Assembly (NCBI GenBank): GCA_910575105.1
Contig: CAJTDK010000011.1
Span: 62,001 to 126,000, forward strand
Source: Lachnospiraceae bacterium
GTDB taxonomy: Bacteria > Bacillota > Clostridia > Lachnospirales > Lachnospiraceae
Direction of reading: 5' to 3'
Length of the DNA: 64,000 nt
Position numbers and translations under genes: made by a program. Shown in pieces: positions 7,412-16,446 of this stretch; positions within the stretch are counted from its first letter, which is position 1; every line of letters begins with the position of its first letter. Below the pieces are notes generated by a model. That model worked only from the letters and a program-made list of their open reading frames with translations. It did not search any database and was not told where the DNA came from.

Positions 7412-8719
7412 TTATATTTTAAAATTCCGGATATCCTTATAGGTTCTGCGCACGTGCCTGCTCCAGAAAAGATTCCACGCCAAAGCCGCAAAATGACAGA
7501 AGCGGACATGTCCCTTCACCTGCATCCTCCCCTTAAGCGTCTTCTGCGTAAAATCCGGATGCAGCAAAACAGCTTCCCCGAAATACGGATAAAATGGGGC
7601 TGCCCAGGCCAGCGCCCGCCCTGTCCATGACGGGTCGTCAAACCCGAATTCTGCCTCCAAGAGAAGCTTTTTTGGCTTCATCCGCTTAATCAGCTTAAAC
7701 ACTTCCTTTTTCACCTTCTCAAAAGCTCTCACATGAGTATCGTCCCGGATAAATTCCAGAAGCCTGTTCTTTTTTTCCAGCAATTCTTTTATCTTATCAC
7801 AAATACCGCGGATTGTACATTTTATCCTGCGGTATATCTCTTTTATCTTTCCAATAAGCTGCCGAATCCTGCCGCCGTCTTCACCGTCCCAGCCTTCATC
7901 AGCTCCGCGCCGTCTGAAAGTCTCCTCTTTACTGCCGGGATACTCTTCTTCAAAGCCTCCAAAAATTTCCTGAACGATCTCTTCGTCTTCGCCGAATTCA
8001 TCCAGAGCCTTCTTGCGGCCTTGCTTCTTCCTGCCCTTTTTCTTATCCCTGCCAGACCAGCGCCAGGATCTTTTAACACCCTTCCCAGCCCTCCGGCTCT
8101 CTTTACCCCTGCCAGATTCAGCCCTCCAAGCTTCTTTATGGCTTTTTTCATCTTCCTCATCTTCACTGCCTTCGCCAGCTCCTTCCCGCCAAGCTTTTTC
8201 AGCGCTCTCCTTGCCGCCTTCACCCTCTTCGGCTTCATCCCGCCAAGCTTTTCCATCGCTTTCCTTACCGTCTTCGCCTTCTTTGGCTTCATCCCGCCAA
8301 GCTTTTCCATCGCTTTCTTCGCCGCCTTCACCTTCTTCACCGCCGCCATACTCCTTCCAGATTTCTTCATCTTCCTCACCTTCCGTTCTTTTATTCTGTG
8401 CATAAAAATCTTTAGCCAATTCCCCGCCGTATTCCAGATCCGCTCCGTATTCCTGCCCGCCAAGATTCTTCTTCCATGCGATCCGCAGTCTCCACTTCAG
8501 CTTATTTTCCTTAAAATACACATCTGCCCTTACCAGAGAAAACAGCCACGTAACCTTCCCCTTTATCCTTAACTCAGAAATCTTACCGCCTGCCCTGCCG
8601 TTTATCTCATACCGGACGGGGACAAAAACAACAATGCAAACCAGTAATACAAGTATGCCCAGTATCACCGCCAATATTATCCCTATGATTTTTAAGATCA
8701 ACAACAATATATGTAGCAT
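7412..8719 (-). CDS. DUF2953 domain protein (YtfI-like) with an expanded charged repeat region
   Basis: The protein is 435 residues, far longer than the roughly 220 expected for DUF2953. An N-terminal membrane helix (about 3-27) precedes VPVRYEINGRAGGKISELRIKG, and the family core resumes near residue 290, ending with DPSWTGRALAWAAPFYPYFG and the basic tail. Between about residues 110 and 285 lies a very acidic then basic insert rich in E, G, D, K and R. It includes 18-residue repeats around ESDGKAWRDEA. The gene is upstream of gerW and downstream of a small hypothetical gene. The pairing with gerW suggests a sporulation-linked role, but that is inference. Confidence 0.82.
   Translation of the reverse strand: MLHILLLILKIIGIILAVILGILVLLVCIVVFVPVRYEINGRAGGKISELRIKGKVTWLFSLVRADVYFKENKLKWRLRIAWKKNLGGQEYGADLEYGGELAKDFYAQNKRTEGEEDEEIWKEYGGGEEGEGGEESDGKAWRDEAKEGEDGKESDGKAWRDEAEEGEGGKESAEKAWREGAGEGSEDEEDEKSHKEAWRAESGRGKESRRAGKGVKRSWRWSGRDKKKGRKKQGRKKALDEFGEDEEIVQEIFGGFEEEYPGSKEETFRRRGADEGWDGEDGGRIRQLIGKIKEIYRRIKCTIRGICDKIKELLEKKNRLLEFIRDDTHVRAFEKVKKEVFKLIKRMKPKKLLLEAEFGFDDPSWTGRALAWAAPFYPYFGEAVLLHPDFTQKTLKGRMQVKGHVRFCHFAALAWNLFWSRHVRRTYKDIRNFKI
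8187..8348 (-). repeat. Three 54-bp tandem repeats inside the DUF2953 gene
   Basis: Units 8187-8240, 8241-8294 and 8295-8348 share the start CGCCAAGCTTTT on the plus strand and keep the reading frame (18 codons each). A degenerate partial copy lies near 8124-8186. The encoded unit is close to ESDGKAWRDEA plus an acidic-Gly stretch. Confidence 0.85.
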
Positions 8720-8720
8720 C

Positions 8721-9044
8721 TTAACCTTCCTGCTCTTTGTTCAGAATATAGGAACGAATATCTGCCCCTCTTGTCTCATTATACACGTTCTTTGCAATTT
8801 CTTCCAGTATTTCCAGAACTTCATCAAAGCCTTTTGCAATCCCCACCACAAAATACTCTCTTTGGGGGTAGTTTTTCTGCAGGAACAGGTTGGGATCTAT
8901 GATCTCAAGCTGGTTATTCTCGGTTCCGGGGAGGACGATAAGACACAGCTCAAGCTGGAACTTCCTCTTCTCAAGCTTTGCGATGATCTTCTTTTTTTTC
9001 TTTTTAAGACTCTCCCCTACATACAGATGTCTGTAATATCTCAT
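8721..9044 (-). CDS. Hypothetical protein, 107 residues
   Basis: I do not recognise a named family. The protein begins MRYYRHLYVGESLKKKKKK, has the core KRKFQLELCLIVLP and ends in helical segments (FDEVLEILEEIAKNVYNETRG). There is no signal peptide or membrane helix. I chose the ATG at 9044 because GGAG lies 8 bp before it, overlapping the end of the PBP gene by 10 bp. A longer frame back to 9089 would overlap PBP further and lacks a ribosome site. It sits between the PBP and DUF2953 genes and is probably translationally coupled to PBP. Confidence 0.75.
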   Translation of the reverse strand: MRYYRHLYVGESLKKKKKKIIAKLEKRKFQLELCLIVLPGTENNQLEIIDPNLFLQKNYPQREYFVVGIAKGFDEVLEILEEIAKNVYNETRGADIRSYILNKEQEG

Positions 9045-9054
9045 ATCGCATCTC

Positions 9055-10584
9055 CTAATAATATGCGTCAAATACCTTTTTCGCCACATTGACCGCCTTG
9101 GAAGTGCCGTCAGACGCCTCGATCACCACACTCACCACAAGATCCGGGTTATCTACATTGGCAATACCGATAAACCAGGAGTGGTCCTTGTCCTTGTCAG
9201 AGCTGTACTCGGCAGTTCCAGTCTTTCCGGCGGTCGTATATCCGGCGCCGCTAAGAACCGATGCGGTACCGTAATCCGTAACGCTCTCCATGTATTTTTT
9301 CAGCCGCGCCGCCTCCTTCGCCGTCATCAGATCTTTGTATTTGTCTGGCTTATTCTTGCTGACGATGGTCCCGGTATGGCTGGTGACAGAGTCCACAAGA
9401 TAGGGCTTCATCAGCGTCCCGCTGTTGGCGATGGCGGAAGTGATGAGCGCCATATGGTAAGGGCTTACCTGGGTCTGCCCCTGCCCCATCGCCGTCATCA
9501 TCCGTTCAGCAGTCCCGGCGTTCTTATCCAGGGCAAATTTACTCTTTTTATACGGAAGCTCTGAAGGCAGCGCCGCATCGAAAAGCAGCTCCTTCGCTGT
9601 CCTTCGAAACTTTTCGATCTTAAGCCCGCTTCCGATATTGCAAAAAGAAGTATTACAGGAGTAGGCAAGGCTGTCCTTTAAATCCACTTTTCCATGCACC
9701 TTTCCGCCATAGCAGTGGATCGTGTTGCTTCCTGCCTCGATCTCTCCGTCACATTTGTAGAAATACTTGGAATACCTGGAGTCCTCCCGCATGAACTCAA
9801 GAGCTGTGACCACCTTGAACGTAGAACCCGGCGCATACTGTCCCTGGGTCGCCCGGTTCACCAGCACGCCATTATTATCCTCATTCAATTCTTCCCAGTC
9901 TTCAGAGATCGTATTCGGGTCAAAATCCGGTTTTGACACCATGGCAACGATCTTTCCGGTGCTCGGCTCTATGGCGACCACCGCGCCCTTAGCGCTTCCC
10001 AGGGCGTCATAAGCCGCCTTCTGGATATCCACATCCAGCGTCGTGACCACATTATCCCCTACATTCTTCTCATTCTTCAGATCCCTCTGGAATTTTTCAA
10101 AGAAAAATGCATTGGACGTCAGCAAGGCGGTGTTCTCGATCGCCTCAAGCCCCGTCTTCCCCTTCGCCGTATAGCCGATCACATGGGCAAACATATCCCC
10201 GTATGGGTATTCGCGGTATTCTTTCCCGTTCTTTCCTGTCTCTGTCTTTGCCAGCACCTTTCCGTTCCTGTCCAGGATACTGCCCCGCACGATGCGGTCC
10301 GCCAGAGAATCCTGCCTCTGGTTATAGGGGCTGCGGATAAACTCCCTGCTCTGGGTCAGATTAAAATAGACAATATAACCCATCATCACCAGAAAAAGGG
10401 TTACAAACGTATAGGTAACCCTAGCGAATTCTTTGTTGCGGGCGCGCTCTTTCTTTGCGTCCCGCCGGTCTTGCCGGTTTGCTTCTCTGCGGTCTTTCCT
10501 CGTCATATGGCGCTTTTCTTCTCTTCGCTCCCGCTTCCTTGCCGCCTCTCTTTGCTCGTAGCTTTTCCTGTCTCTGTCTCTCAA
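9055..10584 (-). CDS. Penicillin-binding protein, transpeptidase (FtsI/PbpA-like)
   Basis: The transpeptidase triad is complete: STFK (254-257, nucleophile Ser254), SCN (309-311) and KTGT (454-457). One membrane helix (about 55-75) follows an unusually long, very basic cytosolic tail of about 50 residues, and a short dimerisation domain precedes the catalytic part. It lacks PASTA domains and is compact (509 residues). With FtsW just upstream, it likely forms a SEDS-class B PBP pair for septal or elongation peptidoglycan. The start used is TTG at 10584 with AGGAG 7 bp before it. An ATG at 10506 is the alternative, with a poorer ribosome site. From the TTG the gene overlaps ftsW by 164 nt. Confidence 0.9.
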   Translation of the reverse strand: MRDRDRKSYEQREAARKRERREEKRHMTRKDRREANRQDRRDAKKERARNKEFARVTYTFVTLFLVMMGYIVYFNLTQSREFIRSPYNQRQDSLADRIVRGSILDRNGKVLAKTETGKNGKEYREYPYGDMFAHVIGYTAKGKTGLEAIENTALLTSNAFFFEKFQRDLKNEKNVGDNVVTTLDVDIQKAAYDALGSAKGAVVAIEPSTGKIVAMVSKPDFDPNTISEDWEELNEDNNGVLVNRATQGQYAPGSTFKVVTALEFMREDSRYSKYFYKCDGEIEAGSNTIHCYGGKVHGKVDLKDSLAYSCNTSFCNIGSGLKIEKFRRTAKELLFDAALPSELPYKKSKFALDKNAGTAERMMTAMGQGQTQVSPYHMALITSAIANSGTLMKPYLVDSVTSHTGTIVSKNKPDKYKDLMTAKEAARLKKYMESVTDYGTASVLSGAGYTTAGKTGTAEYSSDKDKDHSWFIGIANVDNPDLVVSVVIEASDGTSKAVNVAKKVFDAYY

Positions 10585-11902
10585 TCGCCTGCTCCTCGTC
10601 TTCTCTTAAAATATACAGTCCCTGGATAATCCCGAACATGATCACCGTACTGATCAGTGAGCTTCCCCCGTAACTGACCAACGGGATCGTAACGCCCGTG
10701 AGGGGGATGAACTTCGTCTCGCCGCCGATGGTTAAAAATACCTGGAAGATATAGCAGGTTCCAAGCCCTAACGCCACCAGCTTATAAAACATATTGTGAA
10801 GCTGCATGGCAATATTTAAAAACATCACATAACAGCTTAAGCAAATCAGGATCATGCACAGTGCAAAGATCAGCCCCATCTCCTCAGAGATAGCGGCAAA
10901 GATCCCGTCTGACGTAGCGACCGGGATCGTATCCGGCGCACCCTGGAAAAGCCCCATGCCGAACCACCCGCCGCTTCCGATAGCAAACAGAAACTGGACA
11001 ATCTGATAACCTCCCCGGTCATAAGCGGCCAGCGGATCCTGCCACGCGATAACCCTGACCCTCACATGGCTAAAAAGATGATAGGCCACCACAGAGGCAC
11101 AACCGCCCGCAGAAAGCCCCGCCGCGATATAGAGAGGCTGCCTTGTGGATACATAGAGCATAACCAGATATACCACAAATATGATCAACGCCGCGCCCAG
11201 ATCCTTCGACACGACAAGGATGAGCACATGAAACGCCGCGATTGCCGTCGTAATCACGATATTCTTAAACTCCAGCGACAGCTTGAAGCTGGACGCCACA
11301 AAAAATACAAAGATGATCTTCACCAGCTCCGAAGGCTGGATACTGATGCCGTTCTCCCCGCCGATCTTAAATCCCAGCATGGCGCCGCCCGTCACCCGCC
11401 CCATCACCAGCACGATCGCCAGAGACACAAGTCCCGCAATGGCATAAAAATTCCTCCACTCGGACAAGAGCTTAAACTTTCTGATGATGACCGGAACAAG
11501 AAGGCTTACCGTCACCGATGCCGTCGCGATGGCAAACTGCTTCACCGCGCTGGCGTAATCAAGCCTGGTGAGCATAATCATACCGATGCACAGGAGCATG
11601 CACATATTATTAACCACAAGCCTTGACACCTTCGGGTAAATAATCGTATAAAGCAGGAGGATTGCCGCAAACAGCGCCACCTGCATCAGATAAAAGGCCA
11701 GCATCTTGATATCCTCTGTCGCCAGATACATAGACACAAAGGCCAGCACATGGATCAGAAACATCAGCACGGTCTGCCGGATCAGCATCCGTTTCTTCCT
11801 GTCCGGATCCTGGAACCCGAAGATGCCGAAGCAAAGAAATGCGTACAGCGTGATCAGCAAGATCATGATATATTTTGATAGTTGTATGATGATATTTACC
11901 AA
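10421..11902 (-). CDS. FtsW/RodA/SpoVE family peptidoglycan glycosyltransferase
   Basis: This multi-pass protein of the SEDS family has about ten membrane segments and the conserved blocks GGAMLGFKIGGENGISIQPSELVK, YQIVQFLFAIGSGGWFG and PLTGVTIPLVSYGGSSLIS. It polymerises lipid II together with a class B PBP, here the next gene. The start is TTG at 11902, preceded by AGGTGAAGG. The last 55 or so residues (after EDEEQAIERQRQEKL) are a highly basic tail encoded in the region that overlaps the PBP gene in another frame. Whether it is the division, elongation or sporulation paralogue cannot be told from the window. Confidence 0.92.
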   Translation of the reverse strand: MVNIIIQLSKYIMILLITLYAFLCFGIFGFQDPDRKKRMLIRQTVLMFLIHVLAFVSMYLATEDIKMLAFYLMQVALFAAILLLYTIIYPKVSRLVVNNMCMLLCIGMIMLTRLDYASAVKQFAIATASVTVSLLVPVIIRKFKLLSEWRNFYAIAGLVSLAIVLVMGRVTGGAMLGFKIGGENGISIQPSELVKIIFVFFVASSFKLSLEFKNIVITTAIAAFHVLILVVSKDLGAALIIFVVYLVMLYVSTRQPLYIAAGLSAGGCASVVAYHLFSHVRVRVIAWQDPLAAYDRGGYQIVQFLFAIGSGGWFGMGLFQGAPDTIPVATSDGIFAAISEEMGLIFALCMILICLSCYVMFLNIAMQLHNMFYKLVALGLGTCYIFQVFLTIGGETKFIPLTGVTIPLVSYGGSSLISTVIMFGIIQGLYILREDEEQAIERQRQEKLRAKRGGKEAGAKRRKAPYDEERPQRSKPARPAGRKERARPQQRIR

Positions 11903-11910
11903 ACCTTCAC

Positions 11911-14157
11911 CTACTTCACTCCCCGATTAAAATGCCCGTTGGTATGATCCATATCCGGCATATCCACCGAAAGATCCTTTTTAAAACATTCCCAGTACAG
12001 TCTGATGACCCGCTCTGCTTCCTCCCTGGTCTCAAGCATAAGATCCATCCTAAGCTCTGCCGGATGAAGGCGTTTGACCTCCTCCTGCCTGGAAAGCAGC
12101 ATGAGAGGCTGGCAGTTATAGATCACATTATAACAGTCCGCGCAGTAGTTCTTCACCGCGAATCTTTTCTGGTACCGGTCGGTCAGATACATCTGCCCGT
12201 CCGTCTTTTGGCACTCTGTCGTGTTCTTCCTTACACAGTTCGCCGACACCATCACCGGCTGGTTACCGTACACGATCAGCCCGCCTCCGCTAAGCCCAAG
12301 CTTAGACAGCTCCCGGCAGTTTAGCTCCACAGGCGCGAAAAAACGGCTGTTCCCCATCTCTTCCATGACCCGCTTACTCCGCCGGTTAAATACATATATA
12401 TTATAATCTGTCCGGATCTCTTTCGGGTACTTATGCTCCTTAAGCCACTGATAGCTCTCAAGGCTGCGGATCAGCACCCCGTCAAACAAGGCCACCAGTT
12501 CCTCATAAAGAGCCTCCCACCTTTCTGCCGTACCTTCCCTGAAGATGTAAGGCATGGCAAAAATCAGCCTCTGTCCCTTGCCCCTTCTTTGCTTCGCCGC
12601 GGCAAACCCAGGCTTCCCGTCCACATACACCGTGTCGATACGCCTATCCCCGAGCACAGCCTTAAGGTGATGCTCCTGTGATACGAGCACGGACAGCTCC
12701 GGCGCTTTATTTTTCTCTTTGCCCTTATCTGCCCTGCCACTGCCTGCATCAGCCTCTTTGCAAGCCTTGGGCAGGACAGCCTGTCTCCGCTCAGCCACGG
12801 CTTTTGTCTCTGTACCGGCTCTCTGGCCATATTCCGTCAAGCAGGGTGTTGCGCCAGTACCGCAAGCGCCTTCCTCCTTGCTTTCCCCAAGCTCCCGGCG
12901 AAACGTTGACAAAACCGCCTGCTTAAGCTTATCGATCCCGGCCCTTCGCAGCTCATTAAGGGACTGCATGGGAAGGAATACCTCTCCCTCTGTCTCGATA
13001 TCCAAGCGGTCAAACACAAATTCTGTATTGCCGGTCTTTCTCATCTGCTTTTCGATGCGCCCGGCATCTAGAGGCTGATTTTTCGCCCGCTGTACTTTAT
13101 CACCTTCACATACGATCTTAACATCCTGCGTTCTGATATACAGTTTAGCACGTTCTCCTTCCGAAAGTATTAACTTCCCATTAATTTTTTCTTGCATTTT
13201 ATCACAGGGAACAAAAGCCGATCCCCCCGCCGTCTCCTTCGGACGCCGCAAAGACACCATATCCTTCCCGTTATGCCGGTAATAATATCCCTTTGTGTAG
13301 CCCCGTCTCCGGTAGCTTCCCAGCAAGATCTCCCGGTCCCTCTCCGAGACAGAAAAGCCGGTCCCTTCACCGCTCAAATAAATATCCGTATATTTCCGGT
13401 ACATCCTTACGACAGTATACACATAATCCGGTTGCTTCATACGCCCTTCGATCTTAAATGAATCGATTCCCGCCCCGGCAAGCTCCGGTATCATATCAAT
13501 CGTACACAGATCCTTGAGACTTAACATGTCCTGGCGCTTCCCATCCCCTGCGTCAAAGGAAAGCCTGCAGGGCTGGGCGCACTGTCCCCGGTTCCCGCTC
13601 CTTCCGCCGATCATGCTGCTGAGCAGGCACTGTCCGGAATAACAGTAACACAGTGCCCCGTGTACAAAGCACTCGATCTGAAGCCCTGTCTCCTGCTTCA
13701 TCCTCCGCACTTCCCGGAGGCTAAGCTCCCTGGCCGGCACGATACGCTCTGCGCCCTTCTCCCGAAAAAAAGCTGCCCCGTATCTTCCCGTGACCGTAGC
13801 CTGGGTGCTGACATGTATAGGAAGATCCGGAAATTCCTCACGGATCAGATCCATGGCGCCCAGATCCTGCACGATCACCGCATCGAGCCCCTCACGGTAA
13901 AGGGGTGCAAGAAAGCGGTAAAGCAAAGAAAGCTCTCCGTCCTTAACCAGTGTATTCACCGTCAGATAAAGCTTCTTTCCGTGGATATGCGCATAATCTA
14001 TAGCAAAAAGAAGCTCCTCCTCACCGAAATTCTCGGCAAATGCACGCGCCCCGAACCTGGCTCCGCCCAGATATACGGCATCAGCGCCCGCGCCCACCGC
14101 CGCCTCAAGACACTCCTTAGATCCTGCCGGTGCAAGTATCTCTATGTTCTTCATCAT
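11911..14157 (-). CDS. U32 family peptidase (collagenase-like) with DUF3656-type region
   Basis: The N-terminal half is a typical U32 protein: MKNIEILAPAGSKECLEAAV, GADAVYLGG, then the cluster ECFVHGALCYCYSGQCLLSS (about 166-185) with the U32 cysteines and GNRGQCAQPCR. The length of 748 residues fits the long U32 proteins. A low-complexity segment at about 430-500 (rich in K, E, A, G) is inserted before the C-terminal domain. Members include putative proteases and the tRNA/ubiquinone hydroxylation proteins, so proteolysis is not proven. It starts 34 bp past the zapA stop and leads into ftsW. Confidence 0.88.
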   Translation of the reverse strand: MMKNIEILAPAGSKECLEAAVGAGADAVYLGGARFGARAFAENFGEEELLFAIDYAHIHGKKLYLTVNTLVKDGELSLLYRFLAPLYREGLDAVIVQDLGAMDLIREEFPDLPIHVSTQATVTGRYGAAFFREKGAERIVPARELSLREVRRMKQETGLQIECFVHGALCYCYSGQCLLSSMIGGRSGNRGQCAQPCRLSFDAGDGKRQDMLSLKDLCTIDMIPELAGAGIDSFKIEGRMKQPDYVYTVVRMYRKYTDIYLSGEGTGFSVSERDREILLGSYRRRGYTKGYYYRHNGKDMVSLRRPKETAGGSAFVPCDKMQEKINGKLILSEGERAKLYIRTQDVKIVCEGDKVQRAKNQPLDAGRIEKQMRKTGNTEFVFDRLDIETEGEVFLPMQSLNELRRAGIDKLKQAVLSTFRRELGESKEEGACGTGATPCLTEYGQRAGTETKAVAERRQAVLPKACKEADAGSGRADKGKEKNKAPELSVLVSQEHHLKAVLGDRRIDTVYVDGKPGFAAAKQRRGKGQRLIFAMPYIFREGTAERWEALYEELVALFDGVLIRSLESYQWLKEHKYPKEIRTDYNIYVFNRRSKRVMEEMGNSRFFAPVELNCRELSKLGLSGGGLIVYGNQPVMVSANCVRKNTTECQKTDGQMYLTDRYQKRFAVKNYCADCYNVIYNCQPLMLLSRQEEVKRLHPAELRMDLMLETREEAERVIRLYWECFKKDLSVDMPDMDHTNGHFNRGVK

Positions 14158-14190
14158 CCTACCGATCCTTTTACCTTTTTGCCTGCGAGT

Positions 14191-14214
14191 AAAAAGGCTG
14201 TCAAACGACAGCCT
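14191..14214 (-). terminator. Terminator directly after zapA
   Basis: An 8-bp stem (AGGCTGTC/GACAGCCT) with a 4-nt loop is followed on the minus strand by TTTT. It abuts the zapA stop codon, so zapA is probably largely separate from the U32-ftsW genes. Confidence 0.7.
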
Positions 14215-14625
14215 CTACTTGTGCTTATTCTTCATCTCAGTCTCCAGCTTAACAATCTTCATCTGGAGCTCCTTGTTCTCCTCTTTCAGCCTGTCCATCG
14301 CTTTCTCGGCATTCTCAAGCTTAATCTGCACAGATATCAGATCATGCTTTAAGTCGTACATCTCTTTGTCCTTCGATTCAATATCCGTCTCCAGAGAGCT
14401 GCCCTGCTTTCTTGCCTTAAAATAATCATCTGCAATGTTCAGTGCCAAAAGAACGCTTCTTGTCTCTGAACTCTGTTTGCGGTAGCCGTCATTACTGCCC
14501 AGCTCATCAATCTTATGGTTCAGATAGGTTGAAACCTTCTGCAAATATTCTTCGCTTTCAAACCCGCCAAGATTGAATACCTTTCCGCCGATTAAAACTT
14601 CCGTAAAATTCTTTGATGATGCCAT
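14215..14625 (-). CDS. zapA: Cell division protein ZapA
   Basis: The 136-residue protein begins with the ZapA globular head (NFTEVLIGGKVFNLGG, then EYLQKVSTYLNHKIDEL) and continues as a long coiled coil (about 70-136, EKAMDRLKEENKELQMKIVKLETEMKNK). ZapA crosslinks FtsZ filaments at the division ring. It is somewhat longer than the typical 85-110 residues, because of the coiled coil. It has its own promoter at 14670-14698. Confidence 0.88.
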   Translation of the reverse strand: MASSKNFTEVLIGGKVFNLGGFESEEYLQKVSTYLNHKIDELGSNDGYRKQSSETRSVLLALNIADDYFKARKQGSSLETDIESKDKEMYDLKHDLISVQIKLENAEKAMDRLKEENKELQMKIVKLETEMKNKHK

Positions 14626-14669
14626 AAAAGCCTCCCCGACTTAAAATCCTTTTTCAACGTCTTTCGTTT

Positions 14670-14698
14670 ATTATAAACTAATCTTCTCCAAAAACCAA
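14670..14698 (-). promoter_or_regulatory. Promoter for zapA
   Basis: On the minus strand TTGGTT (14698-14693) and TATAAT (14675-14670) are separated by 17 bp. Three imperfect GAAAA-type repeats spaced about 10-15 bp lie just upstream, between ruvB and the -35. Confidence 0.7.
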
Positions 14699-14747
14699 CT
14701 GTTTTTCACCATTTTCAACGCATTTTCATTAAATTTTTATTAAACAT

Positions 14748-15740
14748 CTATCTCTCCAGCCCCAAATGGGTATAGGCCTTGTCTGTAATGACCCTTCCGC
14801 GGGGGGTCCGCTGGATAAATCCGTTCTTCAGCAGGTATGGTTCATACACATCCTCTATAGTCCCTGCGTCTTCTCCGATAGATGCCGCGAGGGTATCAAG
14901 GCCCACCGGGCCGCCCTGAAACTTCTCCATCATGGTGACGAGAAGATCACGGTCTGTCTGGTCAAGCCCCTCTTTGTCCACATCCAGGATATCCAGGGCA
15001 TAGTCTGCCACCTCCCTGGTAATGTGCCCGTCATACTTCACCTGGGCAAAATCCCGCACCCGCTTAAGAAGCCGGTTGGCAAGCCTGGGCGTCCCTCTGG
15101 AACGCCTTGCAAGGGCATGAGCACCCTCCTTGTCGATCTCAACCTCAAGCACTCCCGCCGAGCGCCTGATGATCGTCTCTAACTCCTCCACCGTGTAAAA
15201 TTCAAGACGGTTCACTACCCCGAAGCGGTCGCGTAAAGGCGCCGTAAGCATCCCCGCCCGGGTCGTCGCCCCCACGAGGGTGAACTTCGGAAGATCCAGC
15301 CGGATAGAGCGGGCAGTCGCCCCTTTGCCGATCATAATATCTATGGCATAATCTTCCATAGCCGGATATAGAACCTCCTCCACCTGCCTGTTTAGCCGGT
15401 GTATCTCATCCACAAAAAGCACGTCGCACTCCTGCAGGTTGTTGAGGATCGCCGCCATCTCTCCCGGCTTTTCTATGGCAGGACCGGAGGTAATCTTGAT
15501 CCCCGTCCCCATCTCATTGGCAATGATGCCTGCAAGGGTCGTCTTCCCAAGCCCCGGAGGCCCGTAGAAAAGCACATGGTCCAGCGCCTCATGTCTCTCC
15601 TTCGCCGCCTCGATGTAGACCTTCAATGTCTCCTTCGCCTTCTCCTGCCCGATATAATCCTTAAGGAGCTGCGGCCGGAGATGATTCTCTATCCGCACAT
15701 CCTCTTCAAGATTTTCCGTTGTTATGATTCTTTTGCCCAT
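14748..15740 (-). CDS. ruvB: Holliday junction branch migration ATPase RuvB
   Basis: The protein is 330 residues, normal for RuvB. It has Walker A GPPGLGKT (60-67), Walker B DEIH (111-114), sensor 1 GATTRAG (157-163) and the C-terminal winged-helix with TPRGR near residue 316. It drives branch migration with RuvA, whose gene ends 21 bp upstream. No ruvC is visible in this window. Confidence 0.97.
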   Translation of the reverse strand: MGKRIITTENLEEDVRIENHLRPQLLKDYIGQEKAKETLKVYIEAAKERHEALDHVLFYGPPGLGKTTLAGIIANEMGTGIKITSGPAIEKPGEMAAILNNLQECDVLFVDEIHRLNRQVEEVLYPAMEDYAIDIMIGKGATARSIRLDLPKFTLVGATTRAGMLTAPLRDRFGVVNRLEFYTVEELETIIRRSAGVLEVEIDKEGAHALARRSRGTPRLANRLLKRVRDFAQVKYDGHITREVADYALDILDVDKEGLDQTDRDLLVTMMEKFQGGPVGLDTLAASIGEDAGTIEDVYEPYLLKNGFIQRTPRGRVITDKAYTHLGLER

Positions 15741-15761
15741 AAGTATCTCTTACTTCTCCCG

Positions 15762-16370
15762 TTAAAGCAATATTTTCAGCGCCCTCTTAAGCACACTCTC
15801 CACATCCGCGGCTTCCTTTGCAGGAACCTGCTTCACCGCCTTTAACGCCTCAGTGCTGCCGTACCCTAAGGCAACCAGTGCCTGCACCGCCTCGCTCTGC
15901 ACACTGTCGGCATTCGCAGCGCCGCCGGAATATACCGCTTCCGAATCCTTATAATCCAGCGCATCCCCGATCTTAAGCTTATCCTTAAGCTCCAAGATCA
16001 GCTTTTCCGCCGTCTTCTTCCCGATCCCCGGCGCCGCTGAGATCGCCTTTGCATCACCTGCAAGCACCGCAAATCTGAGATCGTCCGGAGACAGTACCGA
16101 CAGGATCGCCTGTCCGCCTTTTGGCCCGATCCCGTTCACCCCGATCAGCAGCCGGAAGATCATCAGGTCATCCCTGGTGAGAAAGCCGAAAAGCTGCATG
16201 GCGTCCTCCTTCACATTCAGATAAGTATGTATCTTTACCTCCGCGCCTGTCTGAGGCAGGCGGCTCATAGCCTGCACGGACATAAATATCCCGTAGCCCA
16301 CTCCGTTCACATCTACGATCACCCGGTCCTCTTCCACGGACACAAGTCTTCCTCTGATAAACTGAATCAT
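15762..16370 (-). CDS. ruvA: Holliday junction DNA-binding protein RuvA
   Basis: The 202-residue protein starts MIQFIRGRLVSVEEDRVIVDVNG (OB-fold, domain I), has two helix-hairpin-helix motifs (LIGVNGIGPKGGQAIL and APGIGKKTAEKLILEL), and ends in the RuvB-binding domain III (EAVQALVALGYGSTEALKAV). I chose the ATG at 16370 because TTAGGAGGG lies 4-5 bp before it; a longer frame to 16409 would add 13 unrelated residues. It is the first of the ruvA-ruvB pair. Confidence 0.96.
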   Translation of the reverse strand: MIQFIRGRLVSVEEDRVIVDVNGVGYGIFMSVQAMSRLPQTGAEVKIHTYLNVKEDAMQLFGFLTRDDLMIFRLLIGVNGIGPKGGQAILSVLSPDDLRFAVLAGDAKAISAAPGIGKKTAEKLILELKDKLKIGDALDYKDSEAVYSGGAANADSVQSEAVQALVALGYGSTEALKAVKQVPAKEAADVESVLKRALKILL

Positions 16371-16446
16371 ATTCCCTCCTAACTGTACCGGTACGTCCAT
16401 ATCCGACAAAATCTGCCCGATATCAACGTATCAGCAGATCAGCAGA

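Noticed and set aside
7733-8572. Long plus-strand frame opposite the DUF2953 gene
   Set aside because: The frame is a product of the repeat-rich, biased composition of the real gene on the other strand, and has no ribosome site.
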